From contig JADGOE010000028.1 in assembly GCA_017883135.1 (NCBI GenBank), forward strand, positions 1-37,367: a stretch of 37,367 nucleotides of DNA, in the 5' to 3' direction. The first letter of the stretch is position 1; every line of letters begins with the position of its first letter. A program made the position numbers and the translations under genes. The notes beneath the pieces are model-generated. The model was not told the origin of the DNA. It saw only the letters and a program-made list of their open reading frames with translations, and did not search any database. This DNA is from Acidimicrobiales bacterium (GTDB lineage: Bacteria > Actinomycetota > Acidimicrobiia > Acidimicrobiales > RAAP-2). Shown piece by piece: positions 1-7,782 of the stretch.

Positions 1-90
1 CTGTGGCCGAGCAGGTGGACATCGTAGCCCGCCTCCGAGAAAGGCAATCTCCGGGCGAACCAGCACCCACCTCATCTGCCGTCCGGTCGG
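1..90. other. Window edge, 3' of the amidase gene
   Basis: This is the left edge, downstream of the amidase stop. On the minus strand an ATG at 75 opens a frame that runs off the edge. A second minus frame just below it reads a plausible protein end (SEAGYDVHLLGH), but it has an in-frame stop and no clear start. Either could be the beginning of a following gene. Nothing can be called with confidence from this little sequence. Confidence 0.2.
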
Positions 91-1524
91 CTACGCGTGC
101 GACGACCCGGCGGCACCCGCAGGAAACGGGGCCACGGTGTCGAGGCCAAGCGCCTCTTCCAATGCTGCAGCCGATCGCAGCACGACCAGGTCACCGTGTT
201 GAGGCCCGATCAGTTGCAGGCCCACCGGCAGTCCGGCCGAAGTGAACCCGGCACAGACGGTGGCAACCGGTGAACGGGTCATGTTGAACGGATAGGTGAG
301 CTTGACCCAGTTGAAGTCGGTCGCCCCGTTGATCATCCCCGAGCCGCCCAGCGAACGGGGTGGAGGGCTGGCAGCCATCGTGGGGGCAATAAGCAATCGC
401 ACGTCGTGGAAGAGGTCGACCAACCTGAGGTTGAGCAGGTGACAGGCATCCTCGGCCAACACCACGTCGAGTGCACTAGTCGCTGCGGCCCCGTCGATCA
501 CCATGCGCAGGATCGGATCCACATGCTCCCAGGCTGGTGTGCCCCGAATACCGGCGTAGGTCCGGAGGTTGTAGACGCCGGACAGGGTCAACCACTGGTC
601 GACGGGGTCGGCGTCGAAGACGGTGTCCACTTCGACCACCTCGGTGCCCAAGCCGGCCATCACCTCCACTGCGTGCCGGCAGATGGCCAACACCTCTGCG
701 TCGATCTCCGCGTACCCGAGTGTCGGGGACCACGCCACCCGACGAGGTGGCTTCGCATCATCGAGCGCGGCGGTCCACGACGCCTCGGGGCGGGGTAGGG
801 ACCGGAGGTCGGTCGGATCCGGCCCGACCACGACATCCAGCGCGGCCACCACATCGGAGATCCTGCGGGCCATCGGGCCCTTGGTCGAGAGATGCTGCCA
901 GTCGGGCGCATGCGGTCCACCGCTCGGCACCCGGCCGAGCGAGGTCTTCATGCCGGACAGGCCGCAACACGACGACGGGATTCGAATCGAGCCGCCCCCG
1001 TCGGAACCCGTTGCCAGTGGGACCATGCCCGAGGCGATCGCCGCCGCACTCCCCCCGGACGAGCCGCCCGGCGTGTGATCGAGGTTCCACGGGTTGAGCG
1101 TCGGCCCGAAGACCGGGTTGTCGGTGTCCGGCTTCCATCCAAGCTCAGGTGTGTTGGTCTTACCGACCACAACACACCCGGCGGCCACCAACCGCGCGAC
1201 CAACGCCGAGTCCGCCGTGGCCGGCGGATCAGCGGCAAAGGCCATCGAGCCGCAGGTGGTCACATATCCGGCCGCGTCCTCGAGGTCCTTGACCCCGATG
1301 GGGATACCGGCCAACGGACCGGGGTCCTGTCCGGCGGCCACCTGAGCATCGACTGCAGCAGCCGCTGCTCGCGCCCGTACTTGGTCGACAGCGACAAAGG
1401 CGTTGACCGTCGGATTGTCCGCGCCGATCCGGGCAAGGGCGTGATCGACCAATTCGGCCGCAGACAGCTGACCGCTGCGCACCTGGCCTGCCAGGCTTAC
1501 CACTGACTCTCGGCGGAAGTCCAT
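91..1524 (-). CDS. Amidase signature (AS) family amidohydrolase
   Basis: This 477-residue protein is an amidase-signature enzyme that hydrolyses a carboxamide bond; the substrate cannot be told. The Ser-cisSer-Lys triad is visible: Lys79 in GIPIGVKDLEDAAG, the Ser pair in TPGGSSGGSAAA (155/156), and the nucleophile Ser179 in the Gly/Ser-rich stretch GSDGGGSIRIPSS. The length is normal for the family. An upstream in-frame ATG would add 41 residues of unlikely composition and overlap the divergent VOC gene, so the ATG at 1524 (MDFRRESVV) is preferred. It diverges from the VOC gene across about 100 bases that must hold both promoters. No signal peptide is seen, so it is probably cytoplasmic. Aryl-amide, fatty-amide or nitrile-derived amide hydrolysis are all possible. 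It is unlikely to be GatA because no gatB or gatC is adjacent. Confidence 0.9.
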   Translation of the reverse strand: MDFRRESVVSLAGQVRSGQLSAAELVDHALARIGADNPTVNAFVAVDQVRARAAAAAVDAQVAAGQDPGPLAGIPIGVKDLEDAAGYVTTCGSMAFAADPPATADSALVARLVAAGCVVVGKTNTPELGWKPDTDNPVFGPTLNPWNLDHTPGGSSGGSAAAIASGMVPLATGSDGGGSIRIPSSCCGLSGMKTSLGRVPSGGPHAPDWQHLSTKGPMARRISDVVAALDVVVGPDPTDLRSLPRPEASWTAALDDAKPPRRVAWSPTLGYAEIDAEVLAICRHAVEVMAGLGTEVVEVDTVFDADPVDQWLTLSGVYNLRTYAGIRGTPAWEHVDPILRMVIDGAAATSALDVVLAEDACHLLNLRLVDLFHDVRLLIAPTMAASPPPRSLGGSGMINGATDFNWVKLTYPFNMTRSPVATVCAGFTSAGLPVGLQLIGPQHGDLVVLRSAAALEEALGLDTVAPFPAGAAGSSHA

Positions 1525-1627
1525 GTCCCCGAAGGTACTGGAGCATCCGCCCAGGCCACAAGCGGTTGTCTCCCAAGGCGACCACCCCGTTTCGACAACC
1601 CGAGCCACCTGCATGCAGTCTGTGGCC

Positions 1628-2527
1628 ATGAGTGGAGCGACCATCATCGGAACCGTGCTCGATCACGTTGCCCACGCCGTGCCCCGATGGCACGACGTCT
1701 GGACCCGCTATGTGGTCGACCTCGGGGCGGAGTGGAATTCGGGTGGTCCCGGGCCCGGGTTCGCCCCGGCCCAGCTGCGGTTCGGCAACGGCGCCCGAGT
1801 TGAGGTGCTCATGCCCTACAACGTCGAGGTCAACGACTTCCTCGCTCGGTTCATCACCGCCAATGGTCCGGGCGCCCATCACCTCACTTTCAAGGTCCCC
1901 GACCTGCGTGCAGCGCTCGAACAGGTCGAGCGCGCGGGGTTCGAGCCGATCGGCGTCAACCTCAGCGATCCGGAGTGGATGGAGGCCTTCATCCACCCCA
2001 AGCAGGCCACAGGGGTCGTCGTCCAGTTGGCCGAGGCCCCGATCCCCTGGGTCAGCCAGCCGCCTCCTGACTTCCCGAGCGAGCGCCGGCAGCGAGACGA
2101 CGGGTCCGGCGCCGTTCCCCCAGCATCGCTCGGCCGGGTGGTCCATGTCGTTGCCAACCTGACGGTGGCCACTGGTCTCTTCGTCGAGTTGCTCGGCGGC
2201 CAAGTCGTGGACGAAGGCGTGTTCGCCGACCATCGCTGGGTGGACCTGCAGTGGGGAGGTCCGCTCGGGCTGCGGCTGATCGCGCCCACTAACCGCGCCG
2301 ACCCCACCGATCCAGCCGCCGACCGCCCCCTCGCCGACTGGTTGGGCGGTCGGTCCGGGCGGATCCACCATCTCGAGCTGACCGTCGAGGACCCGGCGGG
2401 GATATCCGGAGCCCGACCGGCCCGATCATCGCTGGCGCTCATGGGAGGACGCGGCGATCAGAACGGGTTTCGGGAGCTCCTCCCCGAGGAGAACTTCGGG
2501 CTGAGCCTGGTGCTCGCTCCCGCATGA
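1628..2527 (+). CDS. Two-domain VOC (glyoxalase/epimerase-like) protein
   Basis: A 299-residue protein with a methylmalonyl-CoA-epimerase/glyoxalase-like N-terminal half and a weaker second VOC half (about 150-299). Visible first-half motifs are LDHVAHAV (His13) and GAHHLTFKVPD (His84/85), followed by HPKQATGVVVQL. The family normally has a metal-binding Glu at the end of that last strand; here it appears to be Gln133, so metal binding or catalysis may differ from true epimerases. The ATG at 1628 is chosen because the fold starts immediately after it; the longer frame adds 35 residues of non-family sequence. The reaction and substrate are unknown. It is divergent from the amidase and followed after 90 bases by a membrane protein gene with no obvious functional link. 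Confidence 0.8.
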   Translation: MSGATIIGTVLDHVAHAVPRWHDVWTRYVVDLGAEWNSGGPGPGFAPAQLRFGNGARVEVLMPYNVEVNDFLARFITANGPGAHHLTFKVPDLRAALEQVERAGFEPIGVNLSDPEWMEAFIHPKQATGVVVQLAEAPIPWVSQPPPDFPSERRQRDDGSGAVPPASLGRVVHVVANLTVATGLFVELLGGQVVDEGVFADHRWVDLQWGGPLGLRLIAPTNRADPTDPAADRPLADWLGGRSGRIHHLELTVEDPAGISGARPARSSLALMGGRGDQNGFRELLPEENFGLSLVLAPA

Positions 2528-2617
2528 CGTGCGGTCAGGATGCGGCATCGACCCGGAGCGCGCCCGGCAAGGGGCCTGCCTACGAAGCTCACCGTCAGGA
2601 CCGGTAGCCTTTCCGCG

Positions 2618-3358
2618 ATGGCCAAGCGAACTGCAGATCCAGATTGGGACGGCGATTCCGACTCCGAAGCGCACACAGACCGCGTATCAGCGGAACGGCC
2701 GGCGCCCAAGCCTGGTCGGATGGAACGGATCCGCAACAGCGTGCAGTCTGCCAACATCGAGCCCGGAAAGGCCGACATTCCCACCAAGTGGGCGATCGAC
2801 CGCCTCGACGAGCGTGAGAAGCGCTTCTCCTTCGCCGCTGCAGGTGGGTCCGCGCTGTTCGGCACCATCCTCTACCTGGCAGAGACCAACAACGCCCACT
2901 TCCATCCGGTCAAGGGCCAGTTCGCGCCGACGACCACCCTGGTCGTCAGCCTGATCGCGGCAGGGATGTTGCTGGCCACCACGTTGATCGGCCGGCGGGC
3001 ATTGGTCGGCTTCGTGGCCCTGTTCACCTTCTTGGCCTTCGCCAACTCGGCTCTCTTCCTCGGACTTCCCTTCCTCGCCCTCGCCGCCTGGCTGCTCTAC
3101 CGCTCCTACAAGATCCAGCGGGACGCTGCCGCCAACGTCCGAGCCGCCCGGGCGGGCGGGTCCTCCAGCGGTGCATCGGGCACCCGGTCCTCGTCTGCCA
3201 GATCGACGGCGAAGCCTGCAACTAGGGGCTCCCGGAACAAGGGGCCGGCCATGCCCGAACCGAACAAGCGCTACACGCCGAAACGGACCGCACCCCCTGC
3301 ACCGCCGACGCCCAAGCCATCGTGGCGGGAGCGCAGGGCTACCAAGACCACCGACTGA
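2618..3358 (+). CDS. Actinobacterial small membrane protein, unknown function
   Basis: This 246-residue protein is not recognised as a characterised family. It has a charged N-terminus (about 1-60, with many Asp, Glu, Arg and Lys), a first hydrophobic helix around RFSFAAAGGSALFGTILYL, and then two or three more helices (TTTLVVSLIAAGMLLATTL, GFVALFTFLAFANSALFLGL, FLALAAWLLYRSYK). It ends in a long, basic, Pro/Ser/Thr-rich tail of about 75 residues that is probably disordered and cytoplasmic. The ATG at 2618 (MAKRTADPDW) is preferred over an upstream ATG that would add 26 residues of low-quality sequence. It ends 7 bases before the convergent TetR stop. The layout suggests an integral membrane protein with four helices. 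Confidence 0.75.
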   Translation: MAKRTADPDWDGDSDSEAHTDRVSAERPAPKPGRMERIRNSVQSANIEPGKADIPTKWAIDRLDEREKRFSFAAAGGSALFGTILYLAETNNAHFHPVKGQFAPTTTLVVSLIAAGMLLATTLIGRRALVGFVALFTFLAFANSALFLGLPFLALAAWLLYRSYKIQRDAAANVRAARAGGSSSGASGTRSSSARSTAKPATRGSRNKGPAMPEPNKRYTPKRTAPPAPPTPKPSWRERRATKTTD

Positions 3359-3365
3359 GCCGGCT

Positions 3366-4052
3366 TCAGCCTGCGTCGGTCACCAGGGCCGAGCGCAACA
3401 GATCGAGGATCTCGTTGCGCCGTCGCACCAGTGAACGGGCGGTCGGCTCCTCGCCGAAGGCGCGCAGCACCTCGACCTCGGTCAACATGCCGATCACCGT
3501 GGAGTAGATGGCCAGCAGCAACAGGCGGGGCTCGTGGCGGCGCATGTGCCCGGCATCCATCTCCGCTTCGAGGAACTCCGAGGCGCGCTTCACCAACGGG
3601 TCGAGCGCGGTGACGAAGCGAGTGGCGGCCGGGGTACCGAGGCGGCCCATCTCACGCACCAGCCCCACCAGCTCGGGTCGCCTGGCCGCCAGCCGGAACA
3701 CCGAACGGACCACCGCGTCCACTCGCGCCCACCCGCTGCCGGCGGAGGCGAGCGAGCCCTCCAACGCAGACGACAACTCGACGGCACTGCGGTCGATGAC
3801 CGCCTCGAGGAGGACCTCTTTGGAAGGGAACCAGTAGAGGATGGTCTGTTTGCGAACCTCGAGGCCCTGGGCCAGGGCATCGAGCGACGACGCCTCGTAG
3901 CCGCGGTTGGCGAACGAGGCCAGGGCTGCATCGAGGATGCGCTCGGAGGTGCTGGCTCCGTCGGGCCCCGACCGACCACCCGGAGGGACCGGACGGGGGC
4001 GGCTCCGATCGCGTCCTCCCGGGGCTGTCTCGCCCACTGTCGACTCGGTCAC
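3366..4052 (-). CDS. TetR/AcrR family regulator, divergent from the lipid operon
   Basis: A 228-residue TetR-family repressor. After an unusually long Pro/Arg/Gly-rich leader (about 1-33), the N-terminal DNA-binding domain is clear: SERILDAALASFANRGYEASSL, then an HTH reaching the LYWFPSKEVLLEAV signature. The C-terminal half is the ligand-binding/dimer domain and gives no hint of the ligand. The start is GTG at 4052; a second in-frame GTG lies at 4037. It diverges from the reductase-HAD gene with just 23 bases between start codons. That gap contains a perfect 12-base palindrome, so this protein very probably represses both itself and the operon. An acyl-CoA or other lipid effector is a reasonable guess from context only. 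Confidence 0.92.
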   Translation of the reverse strand: MTESTVGETAPGGRDRSRPRPVPPGGRSGPDGASTSERILDAALASFANRGYEASSLDALAQGLEVRKQTILYWFPSKEVLLEAVIDRSAVELSSALEGSLASAGSGWARVDAVVRSVFRLAARRPELVGLVREMGRLGTPAATRFVTALDPLVKRASEFLEAEMDAGHMRRHEPRLLLLAIYSTVIGMLTEVEVLRAFGEEPTARSLVRRRNEILDLLRSALVTDAG

Positions 4053-4053
4053 T

Positions 4054-4065
4054 TACCATATGGTA
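4054..4065. promoter_or_regulatory. Palindromic operator between tetR and the lipid operon
   Basis: The perfect palindrome TACCATATGGTA sits in the 23-base gap between the two divergent start codons (GTG at 4052 minus, GTG at 4076 plus). On the minus strand TACCAT ends 7 bases before the tetR GTG, as expected of a -10 box for a leaderless transcript. On the plus strand TAGACA (4064-4069) is similarly placed for the GTG at 4076. One bound TetR dimer could therefore block both promoters. The -35 elements would have to lie inside the opposing coding regions. Confidence 0.65.
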
Positions 4066-4075
4066 GACAGATCCG

Positions 4076-6520
4076 GTGACCCGCGTCCGCGACGCCCTGG
4101 CCGGCAAGCGCTTCTTCATCACCGGCGCCACCGGCTTTTTGGGAACTGCCCTGGTCGAGCGCCTGCTCCGGTGCGTCCCCGACAGCGAGGTAGTGCTCCT
4201 CATCCGACCCGGGCGCCGTGCCACCCCGATGCAACGGGCCACCAAGGAGATCCTCAAGAACGACTGCTTCGATCGGCTCCGCCAGCAACACGGGGCGGGG
4301 TTCGAGGCCGAGGTGGCCTCACGTGTCTCGGCGGTCGCCGGCGACGTGGCGACCGACGGTCTCGGCCTCGACGAGGAGGGGCGCCTCTCGATGTCGGAGT
4401 GCGACATCGTGGTGCACTCGGCGGCATCGGTCAGCTTCGATTCGCCTCTCGACGCGGCTGTCGAGGTCAACCTGCTCGGACCCTCGCGAGTGGCAGCAGC
4501 CATGGTGGCCGCCAGGCAGCTCGCCGAGCACCAGGGTCGCCTCGGTCCGGTCCATATGATTCCGGTCTCCACCGCCTATGTGGCCGGCACGCATCAAGGC
4601 GAGGCCAAAGAGGAGTTGTTGGACGCCAACCCCTTCAGCGTGGAGGTGGACTGGCGCACCGAGGTCGACGCGGCCAGACGCCAGCGGGGCGATACCGATG
4701 CCGAATCCCGCCGTCCCAAGCGACTGGTCCAGTTCAACAAGGAGGCCCGCGGAGAGCTGGGAGCAGCCGGCCTGCACCTCCTCGCCGAGCGGGCCGAGCG
4801 GCTCCGTGAGGACTGGGTGAAGAAGCAGATGGTCGAGGCGGGCAAGGCGCGGGCCCAGTCACTCGGGTGGCCCGATGCCTACCCGTACACCAAAGCCCTC
4901 GGTGAGCGGGCCCTCGTCTCCCAGTTCGGGGACATCCTCCCCATCACCATCATCCGGCCGTCGATCATCGAATCGGCGCTGGCCGAGCCCCGCCCGGGCT
5001 GGATCCGCGGCTTCCGGATGGCGGAGCCGATCATCATCTCCTACGCCCGGGGCCTCCTGCGGGAGTTTCCGGGTGTGCCCGAAGGGATAACCGACGTGAT
5101 CCCGGTCGACCTGGTGGTGGCCGCCATCATCGCCGTGGCCGGCGAGAGCCTCATCGAACCGGCAGAGAGCTACCAGGGGCCGACCGTGTACCACGTCGCC
5201 TCCGGGATCCGGAACCCGTTCCGCTACGGGCGCCTGGTGGAGCTGGTCACGGCGTGGTTCACCGAGCACCCCCTCTACGACAGCGACGGCCAGCCCATCG
5301 TGGTGCCGGCCTGGTCGTTTCCGGGTCGGGGTCGGGTACAGCGCCAGCTCACACGAGCGAGCCGAGCGATGGACCTCGCCGAAAAGTTGGTGGGCTCGCT
5401 GCCCATCCGGGGCCGGCAGGCCGAGTGGATGGCCGCCCTCGAAGAACAGCACCTCCTCGCCGATCGGGCCCTCGGCTACGTCGAGCTCTACGGCGCCTAC
5501 ACCGAGACCGAGGCCCTCTACCGGGTGGACCGCCTGCTGGCCCTGTGGGACCGGATGGACGACGACGACCGCCAGACCTTCTGCTTCGATCCCGCCGCAG
5601 TGGACTGGGAGACCTACATCCGCGACATCCACCTTCCGTCGATCATCGAACACGCCCGGGTCCGTACGACGCCGGGCAGGTCGATCAAGCCCAACCGATC
5701 CGAGCGGGCGCGCAAGGCCATCCTCTCCCCCGATCGACATCTGGCGGCGTTCGACCTCGAGAACACGCTGATCGCCTCCAACGTGGTCGACTCATACGCG
5801 TGGCTCGCTTCGCGCCACCTTCCCGCCGGGGAGCGCGCTGCCTTCGTGGCCGACCTGCTGGGGGAGGCGCCGTCGCTGCTCGCCCTGGACCGCCGCGACC
5901 GTGGCGACTTCCTACGCTCCTTCTACCGGCGTTACGAAGGAGCGCCCGTCGACCGATTGCGGGACGACGGCTGGGAGCTCTTCCACCACCTGCTACTGGC
6001 AAAGTCGTTTCCCGCCGGAATCGCACGTGTCCGCGAGCACCGGGCCCTCGGGCACCGCACCATCTTGATCACCGGTGCCCTCGATTTGGTGGTCGAGCCA
6101 CTGCGACCACTCTTCGACGACATCGTCTGCGCTCGCCTCGGCGAAGCCGACGGCAAGTTCACCGGCCGGCTCGAGGAGCTGCCCCCCATCGGGGAGGCCC
6201 GGGCCCTGGTACTGGCCGACTACGCGGAGGCCGAAGGGCTCAAGCTCGAAGAGTCGATGGCCTACGCCGACTCGGCGAGCGACCTTCCCATGCTCGAAGC
6301 GGTCGGCTTTCCGGTGGCGGTCAACCCCGAGGCCAAACTGGCCGCCATCGCTCGGCGACGCGGCTGGCACGTGGAGAACTGGCACAAGGCCGACGGAGGG
6401 TCCCAGCCTCTGCTGCCGCTCGGGCCCCTCGACCGACGGGGCTCCCTCCGGCGTGGTCGCACCAGTCCGGCGGCACTCGCCGGCTCCATCCGGCGGAACG
6501 CCGATGGGGGTCACCGATGA
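4076..6520 (+). CDS. Acyl-thioester reductase-like SDR fused to a HAD-IB domain
   Basis: An 814-residue fusion. The N-terminal part (about 10-400) is an extended SDR of the male-sterility/thioester-reductase (fatty acyl-CoA reductase-like) type. It has the nucleotide motif GATGFLG (17-23), the HSAASVSFD segment, and the catalytic pair Tyr269-x3-Lys273. A linker of about 150 residues leads to a C-terminal HAD-IB (phosphoserine-phosphatase-like) domain: motif I FDLENT (Asp560, Glu562), motif II ILITGALD, motif III ADSASDLPML (Asp732, Asp736). The second motif-I Asp of HAD phosphatases is Glu here, so the phosphatase activity may be altered. Inferred role: reduce an acyl thioester to aldehyde or alcohol, possibly coupled to a dephosphorylation. 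The GTG start at 4076 gives a probably leaderless mRNA. The stop overlaps the next start by 4 bases (ATGA). Confidence 0.85.
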   Translation: MTRVRDALAGKRFFITGATGFLGTALVERLLRCVPDSEVVLLIRPGRRATPMQRATKEILKNDCFDRLRQQHGAGFEAEVASRVSAVAGDVATDGLGLDEEGRLSMSECDIVVHSAASVSFDSPLDAAVEVNLLGPSRVAAAMVAARQLAEHQGRLGPVHMIPVSTAYVAGTHQGEAKEELLDANPFSVEVDWRTEVDAARRQRGDTDAESRRPKRLVQFNKEARGELGAAGLHLLAERAERLREDWVKKQMVEAGKARAQSLGWPDAYPYTKALGERALVSQFGDILPITIIRPSIIESALAEPRPGWIRGFRMAEPIIISYARGLLREFPGVPEGITDVIPVDLVVAAIIAVAGESLIEPAESYQGPTVYHVASGIRNPFRYGRLVELVTAWFTEHPLYDSDGQPIVVPAWSFPGRGRVQRQLTRASRAMDLAEKLVGSLPIRGRQAEWMAALEEQHLLADRALGYVELYGAYTETEALYRVDRLLALWDRMDDDDRQTFCFDPAAVDWETYIRDIHLPSIIEHARVRTTPGRSIKPNRSERARKAILSPDRHLAAFDLENTLIASNVVDSYAWLASRHLPAGERAAFVADLLGEAPSLLALDRRDRGDFLRSFYRRYEGAPVDRLRDDGWELFHHLLLAKSFPAGIARVREHRALGHRTILITGALDLVVEPLRPLFDDIVCARLGEADGKFTGRLEELPPIGEARALVLADYAEAEGLKLEESMAYADSASDLPMLEAVGFPVAVNPEAKLAAIARRRGWHVENWHKADGGSQPLLPLGPLDRRGSLRRGRTSPAALAGSIRRNADGGHR

Positions 6521-7782
6521 AGGCACTGGTCTTCGAGCGGAACCTCCCCCGGTTTGCCGCCTCACGGGTGGCGTCGGTGTTCGGTTCGGGTCGGGGCGCG
6601 GGCATCGGCCCACTGCAGCTGCTCGAGTGCGAACCTCCCGAACTGCCCGGCGAGGGATGGCACCACCTGCGGCCCCTGCTTTCCGGTATCTGCGGCTCCG
6701 ACCTGGCCACACTGGACGGGCGCAGCTCCCGCTACTTCGAGGACATGGTCAGCTTCCCGTTCGTGCCGGGCCACGAGGTGGCGGGCATCCTCGACAGCGG
6801 TGGGGTCGACCACGCGGGCAGGCCGCTGGAACCCGGTGCCCGTGCGGTGATCGAGCCGGTACTGGGCTGTGCCCCGCGTCACATCCGCCCCCTCTGCCCG
6901 CAGTGCGCCGGGGGACACACCGGGTTGTGTGGCAATGTCGCCTTCGGGGACCTCGCTCCCGGGCTGCAGTCCGGATTCTGCGCCGATACCGGGGGCGGGT
7001 GGTCGACCGCCGGCCTGGTGGCCCACTCCTCGCAACTACACGCCGTCCCCGAGGGATTCTCCGACGAGGACGCCGTCATCATCGAGCCCACCGCGTGCGC
7101 GGTGCATGCCGCGCTCTCCGCCGGTATCGAGAACGACGACCTCGTGGCGGTCATCGGGGCGGGTACCCTCGGGCTGACCACCGTGGCCGCACTGCACCGC
7201 GTGGTGCGGCCCGCCACCTCGTGCACGGTCATGGTCGGGGCCAAGCACGCCCATCAGCAGAAGTTGGCCGCGACCCTCGGCGCGGACACGGTGGTCCACC
7301 CCGATCAGCTCGCACGCTCCGTGCGCAAACGCGCCGGCTCCCTGGTGCTGGCCGGGCGGTTGACCAACGGCGCCGACGTGGTCTTCGACTGCGTGGGCAC
7401 CGCCGAGTCGCTGACCCAGGCCCTGGCCATGGTCCGGCCCCGCGGCCGGGTGGTGCTGGTAGGGATGCCGGGCAAGGTGTCGGTCGACCTGGCTCCCCTC
7501 TGGCATCGCGAGCTGACCCTGGTGGGTGCCTACGCCTACGGAACGGAATCCAGTGCGGACTCGGGGACCGCTGACTCGGGGACAGCGGACGCCGTCCGCC
7601 CGCGGCGGAGCTTCGAGCTGGCCATCGAGCTGGTGTCCGCTGCCGGGCTCGGGAGGCTGGTGTCGGCCGCCTATCCCCTCGAACGCTACGACGAGGCCAT
7701 CGCCCACGCCGGTGCTGCCGGCCGCCGGGGCGCGGTGAAAGTGGTCTTCGACCTTCGCAACCCGAAAGGAAGCACCCGATGA
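6517..7782 (+). CDS. Zinc-dependent alcohol dehydrogenase (MDR family)
   Basis: A 421-residue medium-chain dehydrogenase/reductase. Catalytic zinc ligands are visible: Cys59 in GICGSD, His86-Glu87 in GHEVAG, and Glu190 in IIEPTACAVH. Four structural-zinc cysteines are spaced as Cys118, Cys127, Cys130 and Cys138. The Rossmann motif is GAGTLGL (214-220). The protein is about 60 residues longer than a typical MDR, mainly through an N-terminal extension and insertions, including a repeated ADSGT stretch near the end. It should oxidise an alcohol or reduce an aldehyde with NAD(P). Placed directly after an acyl-thioester reductase, it could handle the aldehyde or alcohol from that step, or a polyol headgroup. 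It overlaps both neighbours by 4 bases, so translation is probably coupled. Confidence 0.88.
   Translation: MKALVFERNLPRFAASRVASVFGSGRGAGIGPLQLLECEPPELPGEGWHHLRPLLSGICGSDLATLDGRSSRYFEDMVSFPFVPGHEVAGILDSGGVDHAGRPLEPGARAVIEPVLGCAPRHIRPLCPQCAGGHTGLCGNVAFGDLAPGLQSGFCADTGGGWSTAGLVAHSSQLHAVPEGFSDEDAVIIEPTACAVHAALSAGIENDDLVAVIGAGTLGLTTVAALHRVVRPATSCTVMVGAKHAHQQKLAATLGADTVVHPDQLARSVRKRAGSLVLAGRLTNGADVVFDCVGTAESLTQALAMVRPRGRVVLVGMPGKVSVDLAPLWHRELTLVGAYAYGTESSADSGTADSGTADAVRPRRSFELAIELVSAAGLGRLVSAAYPLERYDEAIAHAGAAGRRGAVKVVFDLRNPKGSTR

Noticed and set aside
5254-6516. Long in-frame extension upstream of the alcohol dehydrogenase
   Set aside because: The extra 421 residues are low-complexity and lie inside the reductase-HAD gene. 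The ATG at 6517 with a 4-base overlap is the natural start.
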